From JAWQFO01 sp033436665 (GTDB lineage Bacteria > Pseudomonadota > Alphaproteobacteria > Rhodobacterales > Rhodobacteraceae), in contig NZ_JAWQFO010000007.1 in assembly GCF_033436665.1 (NCBI RefSeq), forward strand, positions 1 to 64,000: a stretch of DNA of 64,000 nt, given 5' to 3'. The notes under the pieces were generated by a model. It did not search any database. It saw only the letters and a list, made by a program, of their open reading frames with translations, and was not told the DNA's origin. A program made the position numbers and the translations under genes. Shown one piece after another: positions 34,838-44,238 of the stretch. Position 1 is the first letter of the stretch; each line of letters opens with the position of its first letter.

Positions 34838-35719
34838 TCACTTCGATGCGACCGTCAGAGTTCGCGAAATACCTGCGTATTCCTCCTTGGCGCCGGCCAG
34901 CCACTCGGCATAGGCCTCTTCCGACACCACCTTGACCGTGATCGGCATGTAGGCGTGGTTCAGACCGCACAGCTCGGAGCACTGGCCGAAGTAGACGCCT
35001 TCGCGCTCGGGCTTGAACCACAGCTCTGCCAGGCGACCCGGAACGCCATCCTGCTTCACGCCGAACGCCGGGATCGTCCACGAATGGATTACGTCAGCGG
35101 CGGTCACCTGCATCACGATGGTCTTGCCCACGGGCACTACGACCGAGGTGTCGGTGGCGAGCAGGAATTGCTCGTCCGAATAGCCGGCTTCCTGCAACTG
35201 CGCGGACACTTCCGGCGTCAGGACGTTGTTTCCGCCGGTGGCCGGTGCGCCGATCATGTAGCTGGAGAACTCGAGGCCCTCGTCGACGTACTCGTAGCCC
35301 CAGTACCACTGGTAGCCGGTCACCTTGATGGTGATGTCGCCTTCCGGGATCTCCTGCTGCTTGAACAGCGTCGGCAACGAGAACGCACCGATGAAGATTA
35401 GGATGACGATCGGAATCACCGTCCAGGCGATCTCGACCGGGGTGTTATGGGTAAAGCTCGCGGCTTCGGGATTCCGCTTGGCGTTGTAGCGCACGATCAC
35501 CCAGAGGATCAGTGCCACCACGAACAGCGAAATCAGCGTGATGATGATCAGCACCATGTGGTCGAGCCATTGCAGGTCGGTCGCCAGCTCCGTCACGGCG
35601 GCCTGGAAGCCGATACCGCCCGGCGTCGGCTGACCCACGATCTCCAGACCGTCCTGAGCGAAAGCCTGGCTGGCGCCGAACCCGGCCGGAAGGCCCGAGA
35701 GATAAAGAAGTCGTTTCAT
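34838..35719 (-). CDS. ctaC: Cytochrome c oxidase subunit II
   Basis: A 293-residue subunit that takes electrons from cytochrome c at the CuA centre. A cleavable signal peptide (ending SQAFA), two transmembrane helices (about 52-75 and 95-115), then the cupredoxin domain with YQWYWGYEY and the CuA ligands in VIHSW... GQCSELCGLNHAYMP. The in-frame ATG at 35719 was selected because it directly begins the signal peptide. First gene of the leftward cox operon. Confidence 0.96.
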   Translation of the reverse strand: MKRLLYLSGLPAGFGASQAFAQDGLEIVGQPTPGGIGFQAAVTELATDLQWLDHMVLIIITLISLFVVALILWVIVRYNAKRNPEAASFTHNTPVEIAWTVIPIVILIFIGAFSLPTLFKQQEIPEGDITIKVTGYQWYWGYEYVDEGLEFSSYMIGAPATGGNNVLTPEVSAQLQEAGYSDEQFLLATDTSVVVPVGKTIVMQVTAADVIHSWTIPAFGVKQDGVPGRLAELWFKPEREGVYFGQCSELCGLNHAYMPITVKVVSEEAYAEWLAGAKEEYAGISRTLTVASK

Positions 35720-35895
35720 GTGGTCGTCCTGATCTGGGATCACAGTTTCACGGAACGGCGCGCATGGCTGTGCCGCCACGGCCGTTGTAATCTGCGCACT
35801 TACAATCATATTCTGCGTGCAAGATAAAGGCTTCAGCTTGCGTCAAACGGACGCTGAGCGGCCTTCGTGGCGCATTTTTTCAAGGAAACCTCCCC
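35720..35895. promoter_or_regulatory. Divergent promoter region between ctaC and tldD
   Basis: A 176-bp gap from which the ctaC operon runs left and tldD runs right. It contains the AT-rich stretch TTGTAATCTGCGCACTTACA. Promoters must lie here on grounds of gene layout, but exact boxes cannot be assigned with confidence. Confidence 0.5.
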
Positions 35896-37317
35896 ATGAG
35901 CGACGCCCAGTTCAACCCATTCGGCGACACGCTCGACCGCGACGCGGCGCTGCGCATGCTGCGCGCGGCGACGGAGGGTGCCGATGATGGCGAGTTGTTC
36001 TTCGAACGCCGCCGGTCCGAGGCTCTGGCCTTCGACGACGGACGCCTGAAGACGGCTAGCTACGACAACTCGGAGGGATTCGGCTTGCGCGCCGTGCGTG
36101 GCGAGGTCGCGGGCTACGCACATTCGACGGACATCTCCGAAGCGGCCCTCGCGCGCGCGTCCGAGACCGCGCGCCTTGCCGTGGGAGACGGCGGCGGCAC
36201 GTTAGCGGACGCCCCCGCGGCGACAAATCGGCACCTATACACCGACGCCGACCCGATCGCCGGGGCGAGCTTTCCGGTCAAGATCGAGACCCTGCGCGAG
36301 ATCGACGCCTTCGCGCGCGGCCTCGACAAGCGCGTTGTGCAGGTCTCCGCGACGGTCGCCGCCAGCCTCCAGGAAATCGAGATCCTGCGCCCCGACGGGC
36401 ACAGCGTCCGCGACGTACGGCCGATGACGCGGATGAACGTGTCGGTGATCGTCGAACAGGACGGCCGGCGCGAGCAGGGCTCGGTCGGTGGCGGCGGGCG
36501 CGTCGGGTTAGACGGTCTGATCGACCCCGCATACTGGCAAGCCAAGGCGCGCGAGGCGCTGCGCATCGCCACCGTGAACCTCGACGCGGAACCGGCGCCG
36601 GCGGGCGTCATGGACGTCGTGCTCGGCCCCGGCTGGCCCGGCATCCTGCTGCACGAAGCCATCGGGCACGGGCTCGAGGGCGACTTCAACCGCAAGGGCA
36701 CTTCGGCCTTCGCCGGGCTGATGGGCCAGCGAATCGCAGCGCCAGGCGTCACCGTGCTCGACGACGGGACGATCCCGGACCGTCGCGGATCGCTGACCGT
36801 GGACGACGAAGGCACCCCCTCGGCGCGCAACGTGCTGATCGAGGACGGAATACTCGTCGGCTACATGCAGGATCGCCAGAACGCCCGGCTGATGGGCGTG
36901 AGCCCGACCGGCAATGGCCGCCGACAGAGTTTCGCGCACCCGCCAATGCCGCGCATGACCAACACCTACATGCTTGGCGGTGCGGCCGCGCCTGAAGAGA
37001 TCGTGGCCGACCTGAAGGACGGCATCTATGCCGTGGGCTTCGGTGGCGGGCAGGTCGACATCACCAATGGCAAGTTCGTGTTCTCCTGCACCGAGGCTTA
37101 CAGGGTCAGGAACGGCAAGGTCGGCGCGCCGGTCAAGGGCGCCACGCTGATCGGCGACGGCGCGACGGCGCTGCAACAGATCCGCGCCATCGGCAACGAC
37201 ATGGCGCTCGACCCGGGCATGGGAAATTGCGGCAAGCAGGGCCAGTGGGTGCCGGTCGGTGTCGGACTGCCGACCGTGATGATCGGCGGGCTGACGGTGG
37301 GCGGGTCGGCGGCCTGA
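35896..37317 (+). CDS. tldD: Metalloprotease TldD
   Basis: A 473-residue zinc peptidase that acts with TldE on small proteins and peptides, for example in microcin B17 maturation and CcdA turnover. The metal-binding HEAIGHGLEGD motif and the C-terminal GGGQVDITNGKFVFSCTEAYRVRNGKVGAPVKGATLIG segment are intact. Its partner tldE/pmbA is not in the window. It starts at ATG preceded by AAGGAAACC. Confidence 0.95.
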   Translation: MSDAQFNPFGDTLDRDAALRMLRAATEGADDGELFFERRRSEALAFDDGRLKTASYDNSEGFGLRAVRGEVAGYAHSTDISEAALARASETARLAVGDGGGTLADAPAATNRHLYTDADPIAGASFPVKIETLREIDAFARGLDKRVVQVSATVAASLQEIEILRPDGHSVRDVRPMTRMNVSVIVEQDGRREQGSVGGGGRVGLDGLIDPAYWQAKAREALRIATVNLDAEPAPAGVMDVVLGPGWPGILLHEAIGHGLEGDFNRKGTSAFAGLMGQRIAAPGVTVLDDGTIPDRRGSLTVDDEGTPSARNVLIEDGILVGYMQDRQNARLMGVSPTGNGRRQSFAHPPMPRMTNTYMLGGAAAPEEIVADLKDGIYAVGFGGGQVDITNGKFVFSCTEAYRVRNGKVGAPVKGATLIGDGATALQQIRAIGNDMALDPGMGNCGKQGQWVPVGVGLPTVMIGGLTVGGSAA

Positions 37318-37423
37318 CGCCTGCGCGCTCCTCCCCTTAATTAGCGAGGCATCCGCGGAAATTCGTTCATAGGTTGTTAACTACCCGCACGTATACCTGT
37401 CTCAGCAAGAGGCGGAGACAGGG

Positions 37424-38593
37424 ATGACTGAAAAGGACGAAAATCCTTCTTCCACTCACCCCCCACTCCCACCCACCTCGGAAGATGAAAGTTTCTCGCG
37501 CCTTCGTCTCTTGCGATCCCGCCGGGTCGGCATCGCCACCTACAACAGGCTGCTGGCTGAACACGGCACTGCGCAAAACGCGCTGGCCGCGCTACCCGAG
37601 GTAGCGCGCGCCGCCGGCGTTCGTGACTACGAAATCTGCCCCGAAGGCGTCGTTCATGCCGAACTGAAGGCCGCCCGTGCCGCCGGCGCGCGACTGATTG
37701 CGTCGGGTTCGCCCGCCTACCCCGACCGGCTGCGCGATATCTCCGATGCGCCGCCGTTTCTCTGGGTGAAGGGCGATCCCAAGCTTCTGTTACGGCCGAT
37801 GGTCTCGCTGGTGGGGGCGCGCAACGCTTCCTCGCTCGGAACCCGCACGGCCCGCGCGCTGGCCCGCGATCTCGGGGCCGCCGGGTTCGTGATCGTCTCC
37901 GGACTGGCGCGCGGGGTCGATGCCGCGGCCCATCACGCAGCACTCGACACCGGCACGATCGCCGTGATGGCGGGGGGCGTCGACGTGATCTACCCGGCCG
38001 AAAACGCGGAACTGGCCGATGCCATTGCCCGAACCGGGCTGCGCCTGTCCGAACAGCCGATCGGCCTGCAACCGGCGGCGCGGCATTTTCCGACACGCAA
38101 CCGGGTGATCGCGGCCCTCGGCCAGGCCGTCGTCGTCGTGGAAGCGGCCGCGAAGTCGGGCAGCCTGATCACCGCCCGCGACGCGCTCGACCAGGGGCGC
38201 GACGTGCTCGCGGTGCCGGGTCATCCCTTCGACGCCCGCGCGGCCGGCTGCAACATGCTGATCCGCGACGGCGCCACGTTGGTCCGCTCTGCAGACGATG
38301 TGCTGGCGGCACTGGCGCCGATCTCCGCAGCACCCGCACCGCCCCCGGCATCAAAGAGCGACACCGCGATCGTCGAACACCGCAGCCCGCCCGCATCGCG
38401 GTCGCGGTTGCGCGACGCCGCCGCCTTGCATCTGCGGATTCTCGAACGCCTCGGTCCCTCGCCTGTGGCCGAGGATCAGCTGATCCGCGATCTCTCGGTC
38501 TCGGCCGCCGACGTCGCCCCGGCGCTTGTCGATCTCGAACTCGACGGGCAGATCACCCGACAGCCCGGCGGCCTCTTGGCCCGCGCGGTCTGA
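37424..38593 (+). CDS. dprA: DNA-processing protein DprA
   Basis: Loads RecA on incoming single-stranded DNA in natural transformation. The 389-residue protein has an N-terminal SAM-like region (residues 25-80), the Rossmann DprA core (SLVGARNASSLGTRTARALARDLGAAGFVIVSGLARGVDAAAHHAAL, GGVDVIYPAEN, FPTRNRVIAALGQAVVVVEAAAKSGSLITA) and a C-terminal winged-helix (DML1-like) domain from about 325. The N-terminus (about 1-22) is low-complexity, Pro/Ser rich. Confidence 0.94.
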   Translation: MTEKDENPSSTHPPLPPTSEDESFSRLRLLRSRRVGIATYNRLLAEHGTAQNALAALPEVARAAGVRDYEICPEGVVHAELKAARAAGARLIASGSPAYPDRLRDISDAPPFLWVKGDPKLLLRPMVSLVGARNASSLGTRTARALARDLGAAGFVIVSGLARGVDAAAHHAALDTGTIAVMAGGVDVIYPAENAELADAIARTGLRLSEQPIGLQPAARHFPTRNRVIAALGQAVVVVEAAAKSGSLITARDALDQGRDVLAVPGHPFDARAAGCNMLIRDGATLVRSADDVLAALAPISAAPAPPPASKSDTAIVEHRSPPASRSRLRDAAALHLRILERLGPSPVAEDQLIRDLSVSAADVAPALVDLELDGQITRQPGGLLARAV

Positions 38594-38637
38594 CGCGAAC
38601 CGCTCGCGCGACTCTTGACACAGGCGCTATCCTCAGG

Positions 38638-38928
38638 ATGCCCCGGTTGGAGGGTGTCAGGAGAGATCGGAACAGGACCTTGATAAGGCTTGATGACAGC
38701 GAAGAAAGCGACGACCGCAGCTATTATCGCAATACACGGCATATACGACGGCGAATCACCGAAACGCGTCCCGACGGAACCACCCTCACGTATTGTCGGA
38801 CCGAAGAAACAGAAATCGCGGTTCTGAGGTCGGACTGGCGGATCCAATGCGCGCGGTCTGACGATCCTGAAGAGGTCGAGGCGACGCTCAAGGCACTGCT
38901 TGCGGAGAAGAATGCACGGACCGACTGA
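38638..38928 (+). CDS. Small hypothetical protein between dprA and topA
   Basis: A 96-residue charged protein, rich in Arg, Asp and Glu, without signal peptide or membrane segment. RRRITETRPDGTTLTYCRTEETEIAVLRSDWRIQC looks like two or three beta strands, followed by a helix DDPEEVEATLKALLAEKNA. No domain recognised. It lies 44 bp after dprA and 144 bp before topA. Could be a spurious frame, but the composition is protein-like. Confidence 0.45.
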   Translation: MPRLEGVRRDRNRTLIRLDDSEESDDRSYYRNTRHIRRRITETRPDGTTLTYCRTEETEIAVLRSDWRIQCARSDDPEEVEATLKALLAEKNARTD

Positions 38929-39072
38929 GGCGTCCGGGGCCTGTTCCGGCACCGTTCGGAATGCAGGCCCAGGCCACCGCCGCCTGCTGTTGCGGTTGCA
39001 ATTCTTTCCTTGCACCCCACATCACGCATCGCCATAGACGCAACAGTTCCATGCTCAGAGGTCCCTGACTTT

Positions 39073-41697
39073 ATGCCAGTTGTCGTTGTCGAATCCCCTG
39101 CCAAGGCCAAGACGATCAACAAGTATCTGGGGGATGACTACACCGTTCTCGCGTCTTACGGGCACGTTCGCGACCTGCCGCCGAAGGACGGGTCGGTCGA
39201 CACCGACAACGGGTTCGACATGCTCTGGGAGGTGGCCTCGGACAGCAAGAAGCACGTCAAGGCCATCGCCGACGCGCTGGCCCAGGACAACGCCCTGATC
39301 CTCGCCACCGACCCCGACCGCGAGGGCGAGGCGATCAGCTGGCACCTTCAGGAAGCCCTGACCAAGCGCCGGTCGATCAAGAAGGATACCGCCGTCAGCC
39401 GCGTGGTCTTCAACGCGATCACCAAGAATGCCGTGACCGAAGCCATGCAGAACCCGCGGCAGGTCGACATGCCGCTGGTCGAGGCCTATCTCGCGCGCCG
39501 TGCGCTCGACTACCTTGTGGGTTTCAACCTCAGCCCGGTGCTCTGGCGAAAGCTGCCCGGCGCGAAATCCGCGGGCCGCGTCCAGTCGGTGACCCTGCGC
39601 CTCATCGTCGAGCGCGAGATGGAGATCGAGGCGTTCCGTGCCCGCGAATACTGGTCGGTGAAGGCGCTGCTCGCCACGCCGCGCGGGCAGGAGTTCGAGG
39701 CCCGGCTGACGGTGCTGGCCGGAAAGAAGCTCGACCGTTACGACATCGCCAACGAGACCCAGGCCGAGATGGCGGTGCAGGCGGTGACCAGCCGCGACCT
39801 TTCCGTGTCTTCGGTCGAGGCGAAGCCCGCCAACCGCAATCCGGCGGCGCCGTTCATGACCTCGACCCTGCAGCAGGAGGCCAGCCGCAAGTTCGGCATG
39901 GGCGCGCGCCAGACCATGAGCACGGCGCAGCGGCTCTACGAGGCGGGGTACATTACTTACATGCGAACCGACGGCATCGACATGGCCCCGGAAGCGGTCA
40001 GCATGGCCCGCGACGCGATCGCCGAGCGCTACGGCAAGGAATATCTGCCCGCCTCGCCGCGCATCTACAAGAACAAGGCCAAGAACGCGCAGGAAGCGCA
40101 CGAATGCATCCGGCCTACCGACATGCGGCTCGACGCGGGCGGGCTGAGGGTCACCGAGGACGATCAGCGCAAGCTCTACGATCTGATCTGGAAACGCACG
40201 CTCGCCTGTCAGATGGAGGCCGCGCGGCTCGAACGCACGACGGTCGACATCACCAGCAAGGACGGACAGGTCGGATTGCGCGCCACCGGACAGGTGGTGC
40301 TGTTCGACGGCTTCCTGCGCGTCTACGAGGAAGGCCGCGACGATGTTGTAGACGACGACGACAAGCGCCTGCCGCAGATTGACGAGGGCGACCGGATGGA
40401 CAAGCGCTCGGTCACGCCCGAGCAGCATTTCACCCAGCCGCCGCCGCGCTACACCGAGGCCACGCTGGTCAAGCGCATGGAAGAGCTCGGCATCGGGCGG
40501 CCCTCGACCTATGCCAGCATCGTGACCACGATCCAGGACCGTGGCTACGTCCGCAAGGACAAGAACCGGCTGATCCCGGAGGACAAGGGGCGGCTGGTTA
40601 CGGCGTTCCTCGAAAACTACTTCCGCAAGTACGTGGGCTACGACTTCACAGCCGATCTCGAGGATCAGCTCGACAACGTGTCGGCCGGTGACGCGGATTA
40701 CAAAGACGTGCTGGCGCGCTTCTGGCGCGATTTCTCGGCGGCGATCGCCGAGACAGCGGAGCTGCGCATCACCGAGGTGCTGGAAAAGATCAACGAGGTG
40801 CTGGAACCGCATCTCTTCCCGCCCAAGGAGGACGGCAGCGACCCACGGCTCTGCCCAAACTGCGGCGAGGGCCGGCTGTCGATGCGCACCGCGCGCTCCG
40901 GGGGGGCGTTCATCGGCTGCTCGAACTATCCCGATTGCCGCTATACCCGCGCCTTTGGCCCGCCGGGTCTGGAGGACGACGAGGGGATCGGTCCGGACGG
41001 CAAGCTGCTGGGCATCGACGGCGATGACGAGATCCGCCTCTTCAAGGGACGGTTCGGTCCCTACGTGCAGCGCGGGGCCGCAACCGAAGAGCAGCCCAAG
41101 CCGCCGCGGGCCAGCCTGCCCAAGGGCTGGCCGCCCGAGGATCTCGACCTTGAAAAGGCACTGATGCTGCTATCGCTACCCCGCGAGATCGGACCGCATC
41201 CCGACGACGGTGAGATCATCGAGGCCGGCATCGGACGCTACGGGCCCTACGTGAAGCACAACCGGCTTTACGCGAACCTGCCGGAGGTCGAGGAGGTCTT
41301 CACGATCGGCATGAACCGCGCCGTCGAGGAACTGGCCAAGAAGGCCGCGAGCCGCGGCAACCGTGGTGCTGCGGCGAAACCCCTGCGCGAACTCGGCGAG
41401 CATCCGGGACAGGGCGGCGTGATCGGCGTTTATGACGGACGTTACGGGCCATATGTGAAATGGGAGAAGATCAACGCGACGCTGCCCAAGGGCACCGAGC
41501 CCGAAAGCGTCACGCTCGAACAGGCAGCCGGGTTGATCGACGAGAAGGCGGCCAAGAAGGGCGGCGGGCGCAAGAAGGCGGCCAAGAAGCCGGCTGCAAA
41601 AAAGACCGCCGCCAAGAAGGCGACGACCAAGAAGACGGCGACGAAAAAACCCGCCGCCGGGAAGACGGCCGCACAGAAGGACGATGGCGACGCCTGA
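39073..41697 (+). CDS. topA: DNA topoisomerase I
   Basis: Type IA topoisomerase, relaxes negative supercoils. The 874-residue protein starts PVVVVESPAKAKTINKYLG (Toprim), continues with ATDPDREGEAISWH (acidic triad), the active-site tyrosine in YITYMRTDG, RPSTYASIVTTIQDRGY, one four-cysteine zinc ribbon near residues 595-625 (CPNCGEG... CSNYPDC), and three TOPRIM C-terminal repeats of the form GRYGPYVK. The last about 50 residues are a Lys/Ala-rich tail of KKPAAKKTAAKK repeats, probably for nonspecific DNA binding. The ATG at 39073 is preferred because upstream codons do not resemble the family. Confidence 0.96.
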   Translation: MPVVVVESPAKAKTINKYLGDDYTVLASYGHVRDLPPKDGSVDTDNGFDMLWEVASDSKKHVKAIADALAQDNALILATDPDREGEAISWHLQEALTKRRSIKKDTAVSRVVFNAITKNAVTEAMQNPRQVDMPLVEAYLARRALDYLVGFNLSPVLWRKLPGAKSAGRVQSVTLRLIVEREMEIEAFRAREYWSVKALLATPRGQEFEARLTVLAGKKLDRYDIANETQAEMAVQAVTSRDLSVSSVEAKPANRNPAAPFMTSTLQQEASRKFGMGARQTMSTAQRLYEAGYITYMRTDGIDMAPEAVSMARDAIAERYGKEYLPASPRIYKNKAKNAQEAHECIRPTDMRLDAGGLRVTEDDQRKLYDLIWKRTLACQMEAARLERTTVDITSKDGQVGLRATGQVVLFDGFLRVYEEGRDDVVDDDDKRLPQIDEGDRMDKRSVTPEQHFTQPPPRYTEATLVKRMEELGIGRPSTYASIVTTIQDRGYVRKDKNRLIPEDKGRLVTAFLENYFRKYVGYDFTADLEDQLDNVSAGDADYKDVLARFWRDFSAAIAETAELRITEVLEKINEVLEPHLFPPKEDGSDPRLCPNCGEGRLSMRTARSGGAFIGCSNYPDCRYTRAFGPPGLEDDEGIGPDGKLLGIDGDDEIRLFKGRFGPYVQRGAATEEQPKPPRASLPKGWPPEDLDLEKALMLLSLPREIGPHPDDGEIIEAGIGRYGPYVKHNRLYANLPEVEEVFTIGMNRAVEELAKKAASRGNRGAAAKPLRELGEHPGQGGVIGVYDGRYGPYVKWEKINATLPKGTEPESVTLEQAAGLIDEKAAKKGGGRKKAAKKPAAKKTAAKKATTKKTATKKPAAGKTAAQKDDGDA

Positions 41698-41868
41698 GGG
41701 CGGCGTTGGCATGATCGGACAGGTCGCGATGCGCGCCAAGATTCCGTTGCCGCGCTATTGGCCTTCCGCTTTTTGCTTGCGTATAGTCACCGTCGAAAGG
41801 CTGGCGCTGCAGTGCGGCACCGGCGGAACGCAGACAGTCCCGGTGCAGCCCCGGGGTGAGGGAACGAG

Positions 41869-42567
41869 ATGAAGAAAGTTTACGGCTCCGCGTCCGAAGC
41901 GCTCGACGGATTGCTTTTCGACAACATGCTGATCGCTGCCGGCGGCTTCGGGCTTTGCGGCATTCCCGAGCTGCTGATCGCAGCCATCCGCGAAGCCGGA
42001 ACGAAGGATTTGACCGTCGCCTCCAACAATGCCGGCGTCGACGGTTTCGGGCTGGGCGTGCTGCTCGAAAGCCGCCAGGTCAAGAAGATGATGTCGTCCT
42101 ACGTCGGCGAGAACGCGGAGTTCATGCGCCAGTACCTCTCGGGCGAGCTCGAGCTCGAGTTCAACCCGCAAGGAACCCTTGCCGAGCGCATGCGCGCCGG
42201 CGGCGCGGGTATCCCGGGCTTCTATACCAAGACCGGCGTCGGCACGGTGATCGCCGAGGGCAAGGAGCACAAGGATTTCGACGGCGAGACCTACATTCTG
42301 GAACGCGGGATCTTTGCGGACCTGTCGATCGTCAAAGCCTGGAAGGCCGACGACACCGGCAACCTCGTCTTCCGCAAGACCGCGCGCAACTTCAACCCGC
42401 CCGCGGCGATGTGCGGCAAGGTCTGCGTGGCCGAGGTCGAAGAGATCGTGCCGCGTGGCGCGCTCGATCCGGACACGATTCATTTGCCGGGCATCTACGT
42501 GCACCGCCTGATCCAGGGCGAGCATGAGAAGCGGATCGAACAGCGCACGGTGCGCCAGCGCGCCTGA
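41869..42567 (+). CDS. scoA: CoA transferase subunit A (succinyl-CoA:3-ketoacid type)
   Basis: A 232-residue alpha subunit of a 3-oxoacid CoA-transferase; with ScoB it activates acetoacetate using succinyl-CoA. MIAAGGFGLCGIPELLIAAI, the CoA loop SNNAGVDGFGLGVLL, ENAEFMRQYLSGELELEFNPQGTLAERMRAGGAGIPGFYTKTGVGT and NFNPPAAMCGKVCVAEVEEIV are characteristic. The gene is followed after only 6 bp by a histidine kinase gene rather than by scoB. Confidence 0.93.
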   Translation: MKKVYGSASEALDGLLFDNMLIAAGGFGLCGIPELLIAAIREAGTKDLTVASNNAGVDGFGLGVLLESRQVKKMMSSYVGENAEFMRQYLSGELELEFNPQGTLAERMRAGGAGIPGFYTKTGVGTVIAEGKEHKDFDGETYILERGIFADLSIVKAWKADDTGNLVFRKTARNFNPPAAMCGKVCVAEVEEIVPRGALDPDTIHLPGIYVHRLIQGEHEKRIEQRTVRQRA

Positions 42568-42573
42568 CCTAAG

Positions 42574-43593
42574 ATGGATATCGAGAACAAGATCGAAGGA
42601 TTGCCGGACACCGAAGCGTTCCGAATTCTGGCCGGCTCGTCGATCTCGATGGTCCTCACAGACCCGTCGCTGCAGGACAATCCGATCGTCTACGTGAACC
42701 CCGCCTTCGAGCGGGTCACCGGGTATGCCGCATCGGCGGCTGTCGGGCGCAACTGCCGCTTCCTGCAGGGCAAGAGCACCGACCCGGACGACGTGGAACG
42801 GATCCGCAAGGCGATCCGCGAAGAGCAAGAGACCACCGTGGACATCGAGAACGTCCGCGCCGACGGAACGGCGTTCCTCAACCGCCTGCTGCTGACACCG
42901 ATCTACGATGTTGATGGCTCGCTGCGGTTCTTTCTGGGCATCCAGAAGGCCCTGTCGGATCACGAAGCCCGCAATTCGGTCAACGTCAACCTGCGCGCGA
43001 TGCGCGAGCTCAAGCACCGCGTCAAGAACCACCTGGCGATGATCGTCAGCATGGTGCGCCTGCAAGCCCGCGACAAGGACACCGGGCCCGAGTCGGTACG
43101 CACCCTCGCCCGACGCGTCGAGAGCCTGCAATTGCTCTACGAGGAGATGTCGGGCTACGAGGGCGACAGCGGCGCCGGAACCGTGGCGCTGGGGACGTAT
43201 ATCTCTCGTCTGGCAAATACCACCGCGCATCTTGACGGCCGGCCGGGCATCCGCGTGAACCTCGATATCAGCGACGCGCGCTGCGAGGCGGAGCTTGCCG
43301 CGAAGATCGGCCTGATCCTGTCGGAAGTGATGAACAATGCCTTGCAGCACGCCTTTGTCGGGCGTGACGAGGGGTTGCTCGACGTTCGACTGGATGACCT
43401 TGATCGGGACAAGGTGCTGATCCGGATAGCAGACAACGGAATCGGAATGGCGGACACGTCGCGATGGCCCGACCCCGAAAGCGTCGGCGGCAGGGTCGTG
43501 CTCGGCCTGGTCAACGACCTCGAGGCCGATCTCGACGTAGACAGCGGACCGGGTGGCACCACGGTCAACTTGACTGTACCCACGCGACACTGA
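42574..43593 (+). CDS. LOV-domain sensor histidine kinase (HisKA_2 type)
   Basis: A 339-residue soluble blue-light sensor kinase. Residues about 14-128 are a LOV-type PAS domain with the flavin-adduct motif G58-R-N-C61-R-F-L-Q-G, the FMN-contact segment NVRADGTAFLNRLLLTP and the closing FFLGIQ strand. A linker helix leads to a HisKA_2 dimerisation domain with phospho-acceptor H148 in ELKHRVKNHLAMIVSM. The HATPase domain has the N-box EVMNNALQHAF, G1 DNGIGMAD and G2-like VVLGLVNDLEADL. It lies 6 bp after scoA and 21 bp before scoB on the same strand. No receiver domain or response regulator gene is nearby. Confidence 0.93.
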   Translation: MDIENKIEGLPDTEAFRILAGSSISMVLTDPSLQDNPIVYVNPAFERVTGYAASAAVGRNCRFLQGKSTDPDDVERIRKAIREEQETTVDIENVRADGTAFLNRLLLTPIYDVDGSLRFFLGIQKALSDHEARNSVNVNLRAMRELKHRVKNHLAMIVSMVRLQARDKDTGPESVRTLARRVESLQLLYEEMSGYEGDSGAGTVALGTYISRLANTTAHLDGRPGIRVNLDISDARCEAELAAKIGLILSEVMNNALQHAFVGRDEGLLDVRLDDLDRDKVLIRIADNGIGMADTSRWPDPESVGGRVVLGLVNDLEADLDVDSGPGGTTVNLTVPTRH

Positions 43594-43614
43594 CTCAGCG
43601 AAAGGAAACGACAT

Positions 43615-44238
43615 ATGCCCTGGGACAGAAATCAGATGGCCGAACGTGCCGCGCAGGAACTCGAGGACGGGATGTACGTCAATCTCGGCATCGGCATCCC
43701 GACGCTGGTGGCCAACTACGTCGGCGACAAGGACATCACACTGCAGTCCGAGAACGGCATGCTGGGCATGGGTCCGTTCCCCTTCGAGGGCGAGGAAGAT
43801 CCGGACCTGATCAATGCCGGCAAGCAGACGATCACCGAGCTGAACCGGACCTCGTACTTCGACAGCGCGACGAGCTTCGGCATGATCCGCGGCGGCAAGA
43901 TCGCGGCGGCGATCCTCGGGGCCATGGAAGTGGCCGAAAACGGGGATCTCGCGAACTGGATGATCCCGGGCAAGCTGGTCAAGGGTATGGGCGGCGCGAT
44001 GGATCTCGTCGCGGGCGTCGGCCGTGTCGTGGTGGTGATGGATCACCAGAACAAGGCCGGGGAAAGCAAGCTGCTGCGCGAATGTACCCTGCCGCTGACC
44101 GGCAAGGGCGTGGTCGACCGGATCATCACCAATCTTGGCGTCCTCGACGTGGTCGAGGGTGGGCTCAGGATCGTGGAATGCGCCGACGGGGTCAGCGAGG
44201 ACGAACTTCGCGCCGCGACCGAGGCCACCATTGTCTGA
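43615..44238 (+). CDS. scoB: CoA transferase subunit B (succinyl-CoA:3-ketoacid type)
   Basis: A 207-residue beta subunit. YVNLGIGIPTLVANY and the catalytic glutamate in LQSE46NGMLGMGPFP are intact, followed by RGGKIAAAILGAMEV and the GAMDLVAGVGRVVVVMDH segment. Together with ScoA it forms a functional transferase despite the inserted kinase gene. AAAGGAAA precedes the ATG. Confidence 0.94.
   Translation: MPWDRNQMAERAAQELEDGMYVNLGIGIPTLVANYVGDKDITLQSENGMLGMGPFPFEGEEDPDLINAGKQTITELNRTSYFDSATSFGMIRGGKIAAAILGAMEVAENGDLANWMIPGKLVKGMGGAMDLVAGVGRVVVVMDHQNKAGESKLLRECTLPLTGKGVVDRIITNLGVLDVVEGGLRIVECADGVSEDELRAATEATIV

Noticed and set aside
38476..39015. Minus-strand ORF across the dprA-topA gap
   Set aside because: It overlaps the dprA 3' end, has no ribosome site and no protein-like composition; the plus-strand 96-residue ORF is the better candidate there.
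39055..40812. 585-codon minus-strand frame opposite topA
   Set aside because: topA has full family motifs on the plus strand; the antisense frame is a reflection of its codon use.
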